DNA of 64,000 bases, taken from assembly GCF_003971065.1 (NCBI RefSeq), contig NZ_RYDV01000001.1:620001-684000 (forward strand). Reading direction: 5' to 3'. This document shows, piece by piece, positions 56,732 to 64,000 of this stretch. The position numbers and the translations under genes are program-made. The notes under the pieces are model-generated. The model had not been told where the DNA came from. It saw nothing but the letters and a program-made list of their open reading frames with translations, and searched no databases. The first letter of the stretch is position 1. Each line of letters begins with the position of its first letter. Origin of the DNA: Candidimonas sp. SYP-B2681 (GTDB taxonomy: Bacteria > Pseudomonadota > Gammaproteobacteria > Burkholderiales > Burkholderiaceae_B).

Positions 56732-57592
56732 ATGCATACATCATTTGAAACCGCGGCAAGCCTGCCAGCGCCAATAACGTATATACGGTACGGCGCCTCA
56801 AGAAGCAGGCTTCTTGCTTTCCTGTTCGGGCTAATCATTTCAATGCCCATTATGGCGCAGCCCGCTACCGCTACATACCAGCCCAATGAGGGCCAGGAGG
56901 GCAAAGACGTCATCTGGGTTCCTACGCCGCAGAGTCTTGTTGAAAAGATGCTGGATATTGCCAAAGCGGCCCCGAACGACTATTTGATTGATTTAGGATC
57001 GGGTGATGGCAGAACCGTTATCACCGCAGCCCGGCGTGGTATACGAGCACATGGAATCGAGTACAACCCTGATCTGGTTGCTCTATCCCGAGAGAATGCG
57101 GCCAAGGCTGGGGTGGCCGATAAGGCCACGTTCGCCACCGCAGATTTATTTGAGACGGACCTTTCCCAGGCACAGGTCATTACCATGTTTTTGCTGCCAT
57201 CGCTTAACATCAAGCTGCGCCCGCGGCTCTTGGATCTGCAGCCTGGAACTCGTATTGTTTCCAATTCGTTCACGATGGGCGATTGGAAACCAGACGAGAC
57301 CGTGACCATTACTGAAAACTGCAGGCATTGGTGTACAGCGCTGCTGTGGATCGTGCCCGCAAAAGTAGAAGGCTCATGGCGCGTCGGGGGTCAGGTGTTA
57401 AAGCTTAATCAGGAATACCAGACGGTGAGTGGCACCCTCGGCGCGCTCCCTATTTCAGAAGGACGCCTGCTTGGCAATAACATCAGCTTTACCGTCAAAG
57501 GGGTACGCTACACCGGCAATGTCAATGGGAAAACCATGAGCGGCAAAATAGAAGGGCCACGCACGGCAAGCTGGAAAGCCAGCAGGGCATAA
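56732..57592 (+). CDS. class I SAM-dependent methyltransferase with apparent export signal
   Basis: A 286-residue protein. From the ATG at 56732 the first 50 residues contain a basic n-region (YIRYGASRSRL), a hydrophobic core (LLAFLFGLIISMPIMA) and a likely signal-peptidase site before QPATA. A Rossmann methyltransferase core follows: DYLIDLGSGDGRTVITAARR (motif I), HGIEYNPDLVALSREN and TMFLLPSLNIKLRPRLLDL. The C-terminal 80 residues look like a small beta domain. Start at an internal ATG near 56843 would remove the signal, but there is no clear ribosome-binding site for it. Substrate unknown. Confidence 0.82.
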   Translation: MHTSFETAASLPAPITYIRYGASRSRLLAFLFGLIISMPIMAQPATATYQPNEGQEGKDVIWVPTPQSLVEKMLDIAKAAPNDYLIDLGSGDGRTVITAARRGIRAHGIEYNPDLVALSRENAAKAGVADKATFATADLFETDLSQAQVITMFLLPSLNIKLRPRLLDLQPGTRIVSNSFTMGDWKPDETVTITENCRHWCTALLWIVPAKVEGSWRVGGQVLKLNQEYQTVSGTLGALPISEGRLLGNNISFTVKGVRYTGNVNGKTMSGKIEGPRTASWKASRA

Positions 57593-57619
57593 TAAAAGCA
57601 GGGGAAAGAACGACTTTTT

Positions 57620-57639
57620 TCGCCTAAGGCCCTAGGCGA
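57620..57639. terminator. hairpin between the methyltransferase and aldo/keto reductase genes
   Basis: TCGCCTA-AGGCCC-TAGGCGA is a perfect 7-base-pair stem lying over the end of the convergent reductase gene. A run of T residues precedes it on the plus strand (A after it on the minus strand), which is the wrong side for a standard terminator, so its role is uncertain. Confidence 0.4.
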
Positions 57640-58591
57640 TTATCGTCGCCCGCTTCGTCCAGAAACTCGGGTCTGGAAATGGCCCTTGGCCGGCGATTGC
57701 ATTGTCCATCATGTGTTCCGGCTTGCCAGTACCCGGAATTACACAGTTGACAGCAGATTGACTCAACACAAACTTGATTAAAATTTGCGCCCAGCTACCG
57801 CAGCCGATTTCTCCTGCCCAGACGGGTATAGGTTTGTCCCGTAATCGACGCATCAAACCTCCACCGCCAAACGGCCTGTTGATGATCACAGCAACACCAA
57901 GGTCCGCGGCAAGCGGCAAGAGGCGCTTGGCGGCGTCAGGCTCCTCTGCGGAATAATTAATCTGCAAAAAGTCGACCGGTACGGATCGTAGGACTTTTTC
58001 AACTTCGTCATGAGCCGAAGTATCGTAGTGCGTAATGCCAATATATCGTGTGCGCCCATTGGCTTTCCAATCATGCAGAGTGGCGAGCTGAGTCTTCACG
58101 TCAATAAGGTTATGCACTTGCATAAGATCCAACTTGTCCGTCATTAGGTCTTTCAACGATCGCTCCATTTGCTGTACGCCCGCCTCGCGGCCCGTGGACC
58201 AGACTTTGCTTGCGAGAAAAATTTGACGGCGCAAATTGCCCTCTTGAAGCACTTCCCCCACACTGCGTTCGGCACGACCGTAGATAGCAGCGGTATCGAT
58301 CACTTTTCCGCCGGCTTCTAGAAGAGCGTAGACCACCCGCCCAAGACGCGCGTATTCGTCGCTGCCCGGTGCGTAATCGAAACCGCGATATGTCCCGCAG
58401 CCCACCACAGGCAATGGCTCTCCGGTGGACGGAATTGGGCGGGTAGCCATTGCCGTGGCCGTTCTCGATGCCGCTAGCCCAGAGTTTGAAAGCATTCCGG
58501 CGACCGCAAGTTGTGCGCAAGTACGCAAGAACTGCGCTCGGGTCATGGCCGTACTAGACGCTAACGACGTTTCGAACATACGTTTCTCCAC
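57632..58591 (-). CDS. aldo/keto reductase with N-terminal signal-like region
   Basis: A 319-residue AKR with an NADPH-dependent TIM barrel. The tetrad is visible: Asp and Tyr in IDTAAIYGRAERSVG, Lys in LASKVWSTGRE and His in MQVHNLIDVK. The N-terminus (MTRAQFLRTCAQLAVAGMLS) resembles a Tat signal, in which the consensus S/T-R-R-x-F-L-K is broken by Ala in place of the second Arg. The ATG may be at 58591 or four codons later. It is preceded on the same strand, with seven bases between, by an ATP/ADP-translocase-like gene. Confidence 0.88.
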   Translation of the reverse strand: MEKRMFETSLASSTAMTRAQFLRTCAQLAVAGMLSNSGLAASRTATAMATRPIPSTGEPLPVVGCGTYRGFDYAPGSDEYARLGRVVYALLEAGGKVIDTAAIYGRAERSVGEVLQEGNLRRQIFLASKVWSTGREAGVQQMERSLKDLMTDKLDLMQVHNLIDVKTQLATLHDWKANGRTRYIGITHYDTSAHDEVEKVLRSVPVDFLQINYSAEEPDAAKRLLPLAADLGVAVIINRPFGGGGLMRRLRDKPIPVWAGEIGCGSWAQILIKFVLSQSAVNCVIPGTGKPEHMMDNAIAGQGPFPDPSFWTKRATIIA

Positions 58592-58598
58592 GATATGC

Positions 58599-59948
58599 CT
58601 AGATTTTTACTGTGCTGGTTTCTTCCTGCGAAAATTTGTGTTGTCTTTCTTGATTCCGCGACAACCATAAAGAAAGAGCGGCCCATAAACCAATCAGCGG
58701 AATACACAGCAGCGTAATACCGGCAAAACCTATACCCAGCGCGGTAAGTGCGGAAGATATCCATCCGCTTACCGCATCGCCGCCGCGATAAACAACGGTA
58801 TCAATAGCGTTCTTGGCCTTGTATTTTTTCTCGCGATCGAGCACGGTAAACAACACCTCCCGCGCGGGGCGGGCAATCGAATAGTCAAGCGTACGCCGAG
58901 CGATTTGTGCTATGGCGAGCACGCCAACCGTGGGCCAGATCGCCACCATACCGAACGACATTGCGGTTATAAACGGCAAAACGATCAGTGCAACGCCTAC
59001 GCCGAACCGAGGCATCAAACGGCCCGTGGCGAACAACTGTACGCCGAGCGTAAAGACTGAAACACCAAAATCGACCATCGCAAAAAAACGCGCGCGCTCG
59101 GCCGTGTCCTGGAATGTTTCCGTGACGATGCGGCCCTGTTCAAAATACAAGAAGGTGGACGCGGCGGAATGCAGAAGAAGATAAGCACAAATCCCCAGAA
59201 GATACGGCGACTGCACAATAAGGAGGAGACCGCCGAGCACGCCGCCACCAATTGGCGTGCTATTGCCACGGGCAGTAACGTCTTCGATCTCGCCCTCAAT
59301 CGTTGCTATCGTTTGACCTGGCTTGGGATAAAGACCGTGAAAGCACTGTAATGCGACCTCAAGCAACAGTGCCGCGCACAACGTGAGTACAACCGGGCCC
59401 AAAGTCGTGACGACCGACGCAGCAATGGCTGGGCCGATAAGACCACCGGCGGTCCCTCCTGCGGCTATGAAACCGAATAGGCGTCGCCCTTGAGCATTGC
59501 TGAAGCAATCTGCAAGGACGCTCCAAAAAACGCTGACAACAAAGAGATTAAAAACGCTGATCCAGACAAAAAAAATGCGAGCAGTCCAGGCGGTTTTGAC
59601 GTCTGTCCCAAGCAAAGCGCTAAAGATGAGGATGGTGACGATAAAAAAACGATAAGCCAGCGGTACAAACTGACGCGGCGAAAGTCGGCTAACCAACGTA
59701 CCAAATAAGGGCACTATCGCAAGCATGACCAGAAAGGTAGCGGTAAAGAGCCATTGGAGTTCGCCCGTTCCGCTGAGCAAGCCGAGAGCGTCTCGCAGGG
59801 GACGCAATAGGTAATAGCCCGATAAAAGACAAAAAAACCAGCTCGCGCCCAGCAGCATTGGTCGTAGTTCGTGCGCACGCACATTCACCACCCGACTCAG
59901 CAGGAATGCTGTGACATTGCGCAGCCGGTTGATAATATGCGCGCTCAT
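58599..59948 (-). CDS. carrier of the MFS / ATP:ADP translocase-like (NTT) group
   Basis: A 449-residue inner-membrane protein with about twelve membrane segments. Its N-terminal part (ELRPMLLGASWFFCLLSGYY, then LLRPLRDALG) and C-terminal AIDTVVYRGGDAVSGW resemble the ATP:ADP antiporter family and its free-living proteobacterial relatives. True nucleotide translocases have a conserved set of charged residues that cannot be checked here by eye, so it may carry something else. It is linked to the aldo/keto reductase gene 7 bases downstream. Confidence 0.8.
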   Translation of the reverse strand: MSAHIINRLRNVTAFLLSRVVNVRAHELRPMLLGASWFFCLLSGYYLLRPLRDALGLLSGTGELQWLFTATFLVMLAIVPLFGTLVSRLSPRQFVPLAYRFFIVTILIFSALLGTDVKTAWTARIFFVWISVFNLFVVSVFWSVLADCFSNAQGRRLFGFIAAGGTAGGLIGPAIAASVVTTLGPVVLTLCAALLLEVALQCFHGLYPKPGQTIATIEGEIEDVTARGNSTPIGGGVLGGLLLIVQSPYLLGICAYLLLHSAASTFLYFEQGRIVTETFQDTAERARFFAMVDFGVSVFTLGVQLFATGRLMPRFGVGVALIVLPFITAMSFGMVAIWPTVGVLAIAQIARRTLDYSIARPAREVLFTVLDREKKYKAKNAIDTVVYRGGDAVSGWISSALTALGIGFAGITLLCIPLIGLWAALSLWLSRNQERQHKFSQEETSTVKI

Positions 59949-60141
59949 TCTGGACCTGCCGATTTAAAAGCTGCAATGCAACTCGTCGAGTTACTGGACT
60001 GACCAGCGGTAAACCGCCATTTCTATCGCATCGATGTTCAGTATAGTGGTGCAATAAGGTCGATTGTCACCTATCGCTGCTAGCTTGATGCGGCGAACTG
60101 GCATGGCTGTAGCCATACCTGTTTCATAGTGCGCTTTGGTC

Positions 60142-61701
60142 CTAAGCGGAGGAGGGCGCGCGACCGTCCAGACGCTTCACATCGAGCGAGGCAATACGGC
60201 GGTTGCTGATTTCCAGCACTTCGAAACGCAAACCATCCAGTTCGATCGCCGCGCCCACCTCGGGCAATGTGCCAAATCGATCTAGAAGCAGGCCCGCAAT
60301 AGAAGCAAAGTCTTCGCCATTGACCAGCACTGCATCGGTTTCCAAGACTTGAGCCAGATACCGAAGGTCCGTTGCACCGTCGATTCGCCAATGTCCCGGC
60401 TTTATCGACTGAATCGCCGGATGCTCGTCTTCGTCTGGAAATTCTCCCGCGATCGCTTCCAGGATGTCGATTGGGGTAAGTAGCCCCTGGATAGTGCCAT
60501 ACTCGTCGGTAACCAAGACCAATTGACCCTGCGATTTCTTGAGGGTATCCATGGCACTTAAAACACCCGTTAGTTCATGGACGATAATGGGCTGGCGCAG
60601 GCTCGACAAGTTGCTGGGGTCCCGGCCATCCATCATGTCGGCCATGAGATCTTTAGCGCGCGCCACGCCCAATATGTTGTCGAGTTGCCCCCGGCAGACG
60701 GGAAAGAAGCTATGAGGCGTTTCTCGCAAATGGCGCTGTATCGTCTCGATATCATCGCCCAGATCAATCCAGGAAATTTCCGACCTTGGCGTCATAACGG
60801 ACCGAATCGACCGCTCGGCTAGCGTTAACACGCCACTCACCATGCTGCGCTCTTCAGCGCCGAAGGCAGATTCATCAAGTTCCGCATTGGCTTCAGTGGC
60901 CATCTCTTCTCGCTCGGAAGGCTTCTTGTTCCCGAGCATGCGCAATACTGCCTCCGCAGTGCGATCTCGCAGGGGAACACGAGCTTCATTTCTCAACAGA
61001 CTCCGGCGCGCCACTTGGTTAAAGAACTCAATCACGATGGAAAATCCAATCGCGGCATAGAGATAGCCTTTAGGGATTTTGAACCCCAGACCTTCTGCAC
61101 TAAGGCTCAACCCAATCATCAATAAGAAGCTTAGGCACAACACGACGACGGTAGGGTGCGCGTTAACAAAGCGCGTCAAGGGTTTGGAGGCCCACATCAT
61201 CATACCCATCGATATAACCACCGCCGCCATCATGACGGGAAGCTCGTCGACCATACCAACAGCCGTTATTACGGCGTCCAGCGAAAAGACCGCATCAAGG
61301 ACCACAATTTGGGTCACCACGACGGCGAAGCTAGCATAAGCTTTCGAGCTACTGTGTTGGTGAGTCGTGCCTTCCAGCCGCTCATGTAGTTCAGTAGTGG
61401 CCTTCACCAAAAGGAATACGCCCCCGAGGAGCAGGATCAGATCCCGGCCGGAAAATGAAAAATGTCCCACAGAGAACAACGGCTCTGTTAGCGTGACCAG
61501 CCACGAAACTATCGTCAGTAAACCTAGCCGCATCAACAAAGCCAGCGTTAAACCGATCATTCTTGCCTTGTCACGTTGATGCGGTGGCAATTTATCGGCC
61601 AAAATGGCAATAAAAATGAGATTATCGATTCCAAGTACGATTTCCAGTACTACAAGAGTCAGCAGACCCACCCAAATATTGGGGTCTAAAAGCCATTCCA
61701 T
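60142..61701 (-). CDS. TerC-family membrane protein with CBS and CorC/HlyC domains (YegH-like)
   Basis: A 519-residue protein. The ATG at 61701 ([20 protein letters not shown]) has an AGG site upstream; an earlier in-frame start would add 37 unconserved residues. Residues about 1-240 form the TerC membrane domain with the acidic [18 protein letters not shown] and [20 protein letters not shown], conserved metal-binding aspartates. A CBS pair ([35 protein letters not shown]) and a CorC_HlyC domain at the end follow. Relatives are linked to metal (Mn, tellurite) handling; the exact ion is not known. Confidence 0.9.
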   Translation of the reverse strand: MEWLLDPNIWVGLLTLVVLEIVLGIDNLIFIAILADKLPPHQRDKARMIGLTLALLMRLGLLTIVSWLVTLTEPLFSVGHFSFSGRDLILLLGGVFLLVKATTELHERLEGTTHQHSSSKAYASFAVVVTQIVVLDAVFSLDAVITAVGMVDELPVMMAAVVISMGMMMWASKPLTRFVNAHPTVVVLCLSFLLMIGLSLSAEGLGFKIPKGYLYAAIGFSIVIEFFNQVARRSLLRNEARVPLRDRTAEAVLRMLGNKKPSEREEMATEANAELDESAFGAEERSMVSGVLTLAERSIRSVMTPRSEISWIDLGDDIETIQRHLRETPHSFFPVCRGQLDNILGVARAKDLMADMMDGRDPSNLSSLRQPIIVHELTGVLSAMDTLKKSQGQLVLVTDEYGTIQGLLTPIDILEAIAGEFPDEDEHPAIQSIKPGHWRIDGATDLRYLAQVLETDAVLVNGEDFASIAGLLLDRFGTLPEVGAAIELDGLRFEVLEISNRRIASLDVKRLDGRAPSSA

Positions 61702-61817
61702 ATAAAACCTAGTAAGAGTATCTAAAGAGAGTGCGCCGTCGTGCCGCAGGATGAACACGACGCTGGCGAATTCAAATGGCGCGCCGAAATCAATCAGCCG
61801 TGTCTGTGCCATGGCGC

Positions 61818-62150
61818 TCAGATAAGCGGCGGCTTTAAGAGTGAAAGAAATACGGCGGGAAACGCGACCAGGATGTAGCGGGCGGCAATGAAAACTGGTG
61901 GATCACATCGAAGACATTGAACGATTTCAATATCGACCAGATCTCCTGTGTCTGCAGGCACCTGCAAGGGGCTGGATGGGTCTGCATGCACGGGCAGGCC
62001 GTTTGCAGTCTGGTCGCCTTTCGCCGTGTCGCTTTTGTTCGTACCGACATGATGTGGTTCGCTGAGCGTTGGACTCGGGTCGACTATAGATGCAGCTAAA
62101 AGCTGAACAGGGAACAATAGCAGTATGAAGATGACGATAAATCGTCGCAT
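61818..62150 (-). CDS. small secreted hypothetical protein, CzcI-like leader
   Basis: A 110-residue protein with a clear signal peptide ([20 protein letters not shown]). The signal resembles that of CzcI-type small periplasmic proteins from metal-resistance clusters. The mature part is hydrophilic with a Cys pair (QCLRCDPPV) and a terminal hydrophobic segment ([14 protein letters not shown]). No homologue can be named with confidence. It lies 116 bases upstream of the TerC-CBS gene on the same strand and could be part of its transcript. Confidence 0.6.
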   Translation of the reverse strand: MRRFIVIFILLLFPVQLLAASIVDPSPTLSEPHHVGTNKSDTAKGDQTANGLPVHADPSSPLQVPADTGDLVDIEIVQCLRCDPPVFIAARYILVAFPAVFLSLLKPPLI

Positions 62151-62218
62151 GCCTGTGAATCAAAGTGGTAGTGCACCGAGTATAACCTGCAGCAGTGGGG
62201 CAGTAGCAGACCGTTCCG

Positions 62219-62965
62219 TTATCGCGAACTTTCATCCATAAGTGGCGCCGGTTCGACAATGCCTCGCTGTTGTAGCCACCGTTCGGTTAGCCAACATAGC
62301 CCCGCCCAAGCAGCGCCCATGGTCCATCCAGCAACAACGTCAGTCGGCCAATGGACACCCAGATAGACACGGCTCGCGCCTACTAATATGGTGAGAAATA
62401 GGGCGTAGATAAGGAAAAAAGACCGTAGTCGCCAAGAAGCCACGGCACGAGTCAATAAGGCTGCGAGTGTAAGATAGGTGACTGCCGACATCATCGCGTG
62501 GCCGCTCGGAAAGCTTGCGGTATACAGGATCGATTCGTGAGGGAACAAGTCAGGCCGTGGCCTGTCGTAAGCCAGCTTCAGTAAGTTGCTGACGAGCCAC
62601 CCAGTAGCGATGGCTGCCAGCGTAAATAAGGCTGCACGTGCCCGGTTGATCAAAAATAAGTAGACGCAGATTCCCAGAGTCAGAATGCTCAGCACGCCAA
62701 CACTACCAAGGGCCGTGAAATCGCGACCCATCTCTTCCAGCCAGCCCGGCCCCAGCGGATCTGAATAATCGTTCGGATTACGCAGTAACAATAAGATCAT
62801 CTCGTCGATGGCTCGCGTATCGTTTTCAAAGACCTCATCTGCAATCGACAAGAAAATCCAGATAGCGGCAGAGATGGCGGCCACGCCGATAAGAACTTTC
62901 AGCTCACGACGTCGGAGCCAATTGAACCCCGTTTTTATCGCTCCATTCAAACCTTTGAGTCGCAC
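62219..62965 (-). CDS. PAP2-family membrane phosphatase
   Basis: A 248-residue membrane protein with five or six segments. The three phosphatase motifs are in order: KLAYDRPRP (KX6RP), FPSGHAMMS (PSGH) and SRVYLGVHWPTDVVAGW (SRX5HX3D). Family members remove phosphate from phosphatidic acid, phosphatidylglycerophosphate or undecaprenyl diphosphate; which one applies is not known. It ends 68 bases upstream of the CzcI-like gene on the same strand. Confidence 0.93.
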   Translation of the reverse strand: MRLKGLNGAIKTGFNWLRRRELKVLIGVAAISAAIWIFLSIADEVFENDTRAIDEMILLLLRNPNDYSDPLGPGWLEEMGRDFTALGSVGVLSILTLGICVYLFLINRARAALFTLAAIATGWLVSNLLKLAYDRPRPDLFPHESILYTASFPSGHAMMSAVTYLTLAALLTRAVASWRLRSFFLIYALFLTILVGASRVYLGVHWPTDVVAGWTMGAAWAGLCWLTERWLQQRGIVEPAPLMDESSR

Positions 62966-63058
62966 TGAGTTTCTCCTGGATTTCTGGCGTGAACGCGCAA
63001 ATCCACGACGCTACTTGCGCTACTGTTGGCTTCGACGCAGTTTGAGTTTATGTTGGCA

Positions 63059-63074
63059 CAATCGACGTCGATTG
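63059..63074. repeat. 16-base perfect palindrome between the phosphoketolase and PAP2 genes
   Basis: CAATCGACGTCGATTG reads the same on both strands without a spacer. It lies 11 bases beyond the phosphoketolase stop and about 95 bases before the PAP2 start. It could be an operator for the PAP2 gene or chance. Confidence 0.45.
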
Positions 63075-63084
63075 ACTTGCCTTC

Positions 63085-64000
63085 CTATTTCGGCGCCCGC
63101 CACTTCCAGTCACGGACCTCGGGCATGTCTTCACCGCACCGTCGAATATAGCGCGAGTGTTCTTTAAGCTTTTCATGCATGACTTTACACAAGGTTTCTG
63201 CCTGAGCGCCGAGGTCGGGAACATAGTTGAGGACATCGCACACTAGATGGAACCGATCCAGGCGGTTCAGCACGGTCATGTCAAAGGGCGTCGTGGTGGT
63301 ACCTTCCTCTTGGTAGCCTCGAACGTGGATGTTTGCGTGGTTTGCGCTGCGGTATGTCAGGCGGTGGATCGTCCAGGGGTAACCATGGTAGGCAAACACG
63401 ACGGGACGGTTTGTCGTGAACAATGCATCGAAGCGGTCGCTGGACAAGCCGTGTGGGTGCACCTCAGCCGGCAGGAGCGCCATAAGGTCGACCACGTTGA
63501 CCACGCGGACCTTCAGCTTTGGAAGATGCTCGCGAAGAATGCTTACTGCTGCCAGAACTTCGAGCGTTGGGATGTCGCCCGCGCAGACAAGGACCGCATC
63601 GGGTGTTTCTTCGCCGTCATTGGAGGCCCACTCCCACTTTCCCAAACCTGCTTCGCAATGCACACGCGCAGCATCAAGGGACAGCCACTGAATGGACGGC
63701 TGTTTTCCGGCAACCACAACATTGACTCTATTCCACGTGCCCAGGATGTGTCGGGTGGTCCACAGCAGTGTGTTGACGTCCGGCGGCAGATACACCCTTA
63801 CAATGCTGTATTTCTTGTTGGCCACCACGTCGATGAACCCGGGATCCTGATGGCTGAAACCGTTATGGTCCTGTCGCCATACATGGCTGGTCAGCAGGTA
63901 ATTCAATGAAGCAATCGGTTTTCGCCAGGGCAGTTCACTGCAGGCATCGAGCCATTTCGCATGCTGATTGAACATGGAATCAACGATGTGGATGAAAGCC
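63085..64000 (-). CDS. xfp: phosphoketolase, C-terminal part
   Basis: The last 305 codons of a gene that runs off the right edge; the frame is open to the end ([18 protein letters not shown]). Phosphoketolase splits xylulose 5-phosphate or fructose 6-phosphate to acetyl phosphate and an aldose phosphate, using thiamine diphosphate. The segments [40 protein letters not shown] and [20 protein letters not shown] are diagnostic of the family. The N-terminal cofactor domain is outside the window. Probably the first or only gene of its unit here; the PAP2 gene is downstream. Confidence 0.95.
   Translation of the reverse strand, partial: AFIHIVDSMFNQHAKWLDACSELPWRKPIASLNYLLTSHVWRQDHNGFSHQDPGFIDVVANKKYSIVRVYLPPDVNTLLWTTRHILGTWNRVNVVVAGKQPSIQWLSLDAARVHCEAGLGKWEWASNDGEETPDAVLVCAGDIPTLEVLAAVSILREHLPKLKVRVVNVVDLMALLPAEVHPHGLSSDRFDALFTTNRPVVFAYHGYPWTIHRLTYRSANHANIHVRGYQEEGTTTTPFDMTVLNRLDRFHLVCDVLNYVPDLGAQAETLCKVMHEKLKEHSRYIRRCGEDMPEVRDWKWRAPK

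Noticed and set aside
63247-63909. A 220-codon open frame on the plus strand, opposite the phosphoketolase gene
   Set aside because: The phosphoketolase on the minus strand is certain, and the plus-strand product has no family resemblance.
1-64000. Search for CRISPR arrays, insertion sequences, prophage, tRNA and rRNA
   Set aside because: No regularly spaced direct repeats, transposase, integrase, terminal inverted repeats or cloverleaf-type sequences were recognised by eye. A covariance-model scan would be the proper test for small RNA genes.

Overview
The window looks like chromosomal DNA of a betaproteobacterium in the order Burkholderiales, most likely a member of the Alcaligenaceae (the Bordetella / Achromobacter / Pusillimonas side). 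The reasons are the neighbourhoods smpB-ratA-ratB and ygfZ/mltG-tmk-holB-tatD, two Bug-type solute-binding proteins without transporter partners, an sbp-cysTWA operon and azurin. Base composition is moderate by eye (around the mid-fifties percent GC, not computed), lower than in classical Bordetella. No insertion sequence, integrase, tRNA, rRNA or CRISPR array was seen, so this is mostly ordinary chromosome with scattered accessory genes.

Layout. 0-11.5 kb: the start of ppsR divergent from ppsA; a TetR regulator divergent from a tripartite RND efflux operon (periplasmic adaptor, pump, outer-membrane channel); type II NADH dehydrogenase; a DNA-alkyl repair methyltransferase with an insertion. 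11.5-21 kb: smpB, ratA-ratB, a three-gene valine-degradation cluster (isobutyryl-CoA dehydrogenase, 3-hydroxyisobutyryl-CoA hydrolase, 3-hydroxyisobutyrate dehydrogenase), ygfZ, and the overlapping mltG-tmk-holB run followed by tatD. 21-26 kb: a secreted ankyrin protein, a DUF3298-type lipoprotein, a thiol/peroxide group (GST, glutathione peroxidase, peroxiredoxin, ArsC-like reductase) and an EamA exporter. 26-35 kb: the sulfate ABC operon, a RES-Xre toxin-antitoxin pair, an SAF-domain oxidoreductase, and a secreted PIG-L deacetylase joined to a propeller-like domain.

35-44.4 kb: a PRC-barrel protein, a copper module (copA, copZ-like chaperone, cueR) with CueR-type promoters visible in the DNA, an arsB arsenite pump without arsR, and a LysR / Bug / leuC-leuD-type cluster that lacks leuA and leuB and is probably catabolic. 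44.4-52 kb: a small hypothetical protein, a soluble PQQ-type sugar/sorbosone dehydrogenase overlapping a cytochrome c, a porin, azurin with a perfect FNR/ANR box upstream, a second Bug protein, an orphan amino-acid ABC ATPase, and a GAF-GGDEF protein whose GGDEF signature is degenerate. 52-64 kb: egtB-egtD for ergothioneine, an orphan MlaC-like protein, an APC permease, a methyltransferase with an apparent export signal, an aldo/keto reductase, an ATP/ADP-translocase-like carrier, a TerC-CBS-CorC membrane protein with a small secreted neighbour, a PAP2 phosphatase, and the C-terminal part of a phosphoketolase.

The recurring themes are metal and oxidant handling (copper, arsenite, peroxide, ergothioneine, azurin) and use of organic acids. 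No single large unknown system stands out. The best candidates for new biology are the PIG-L/propeller protein, the LysR-Bug-LeuCD cluster, the exported methyltransferase, the carrier-type nucleotide translocase homologue and the degenerate GGDEF protein.
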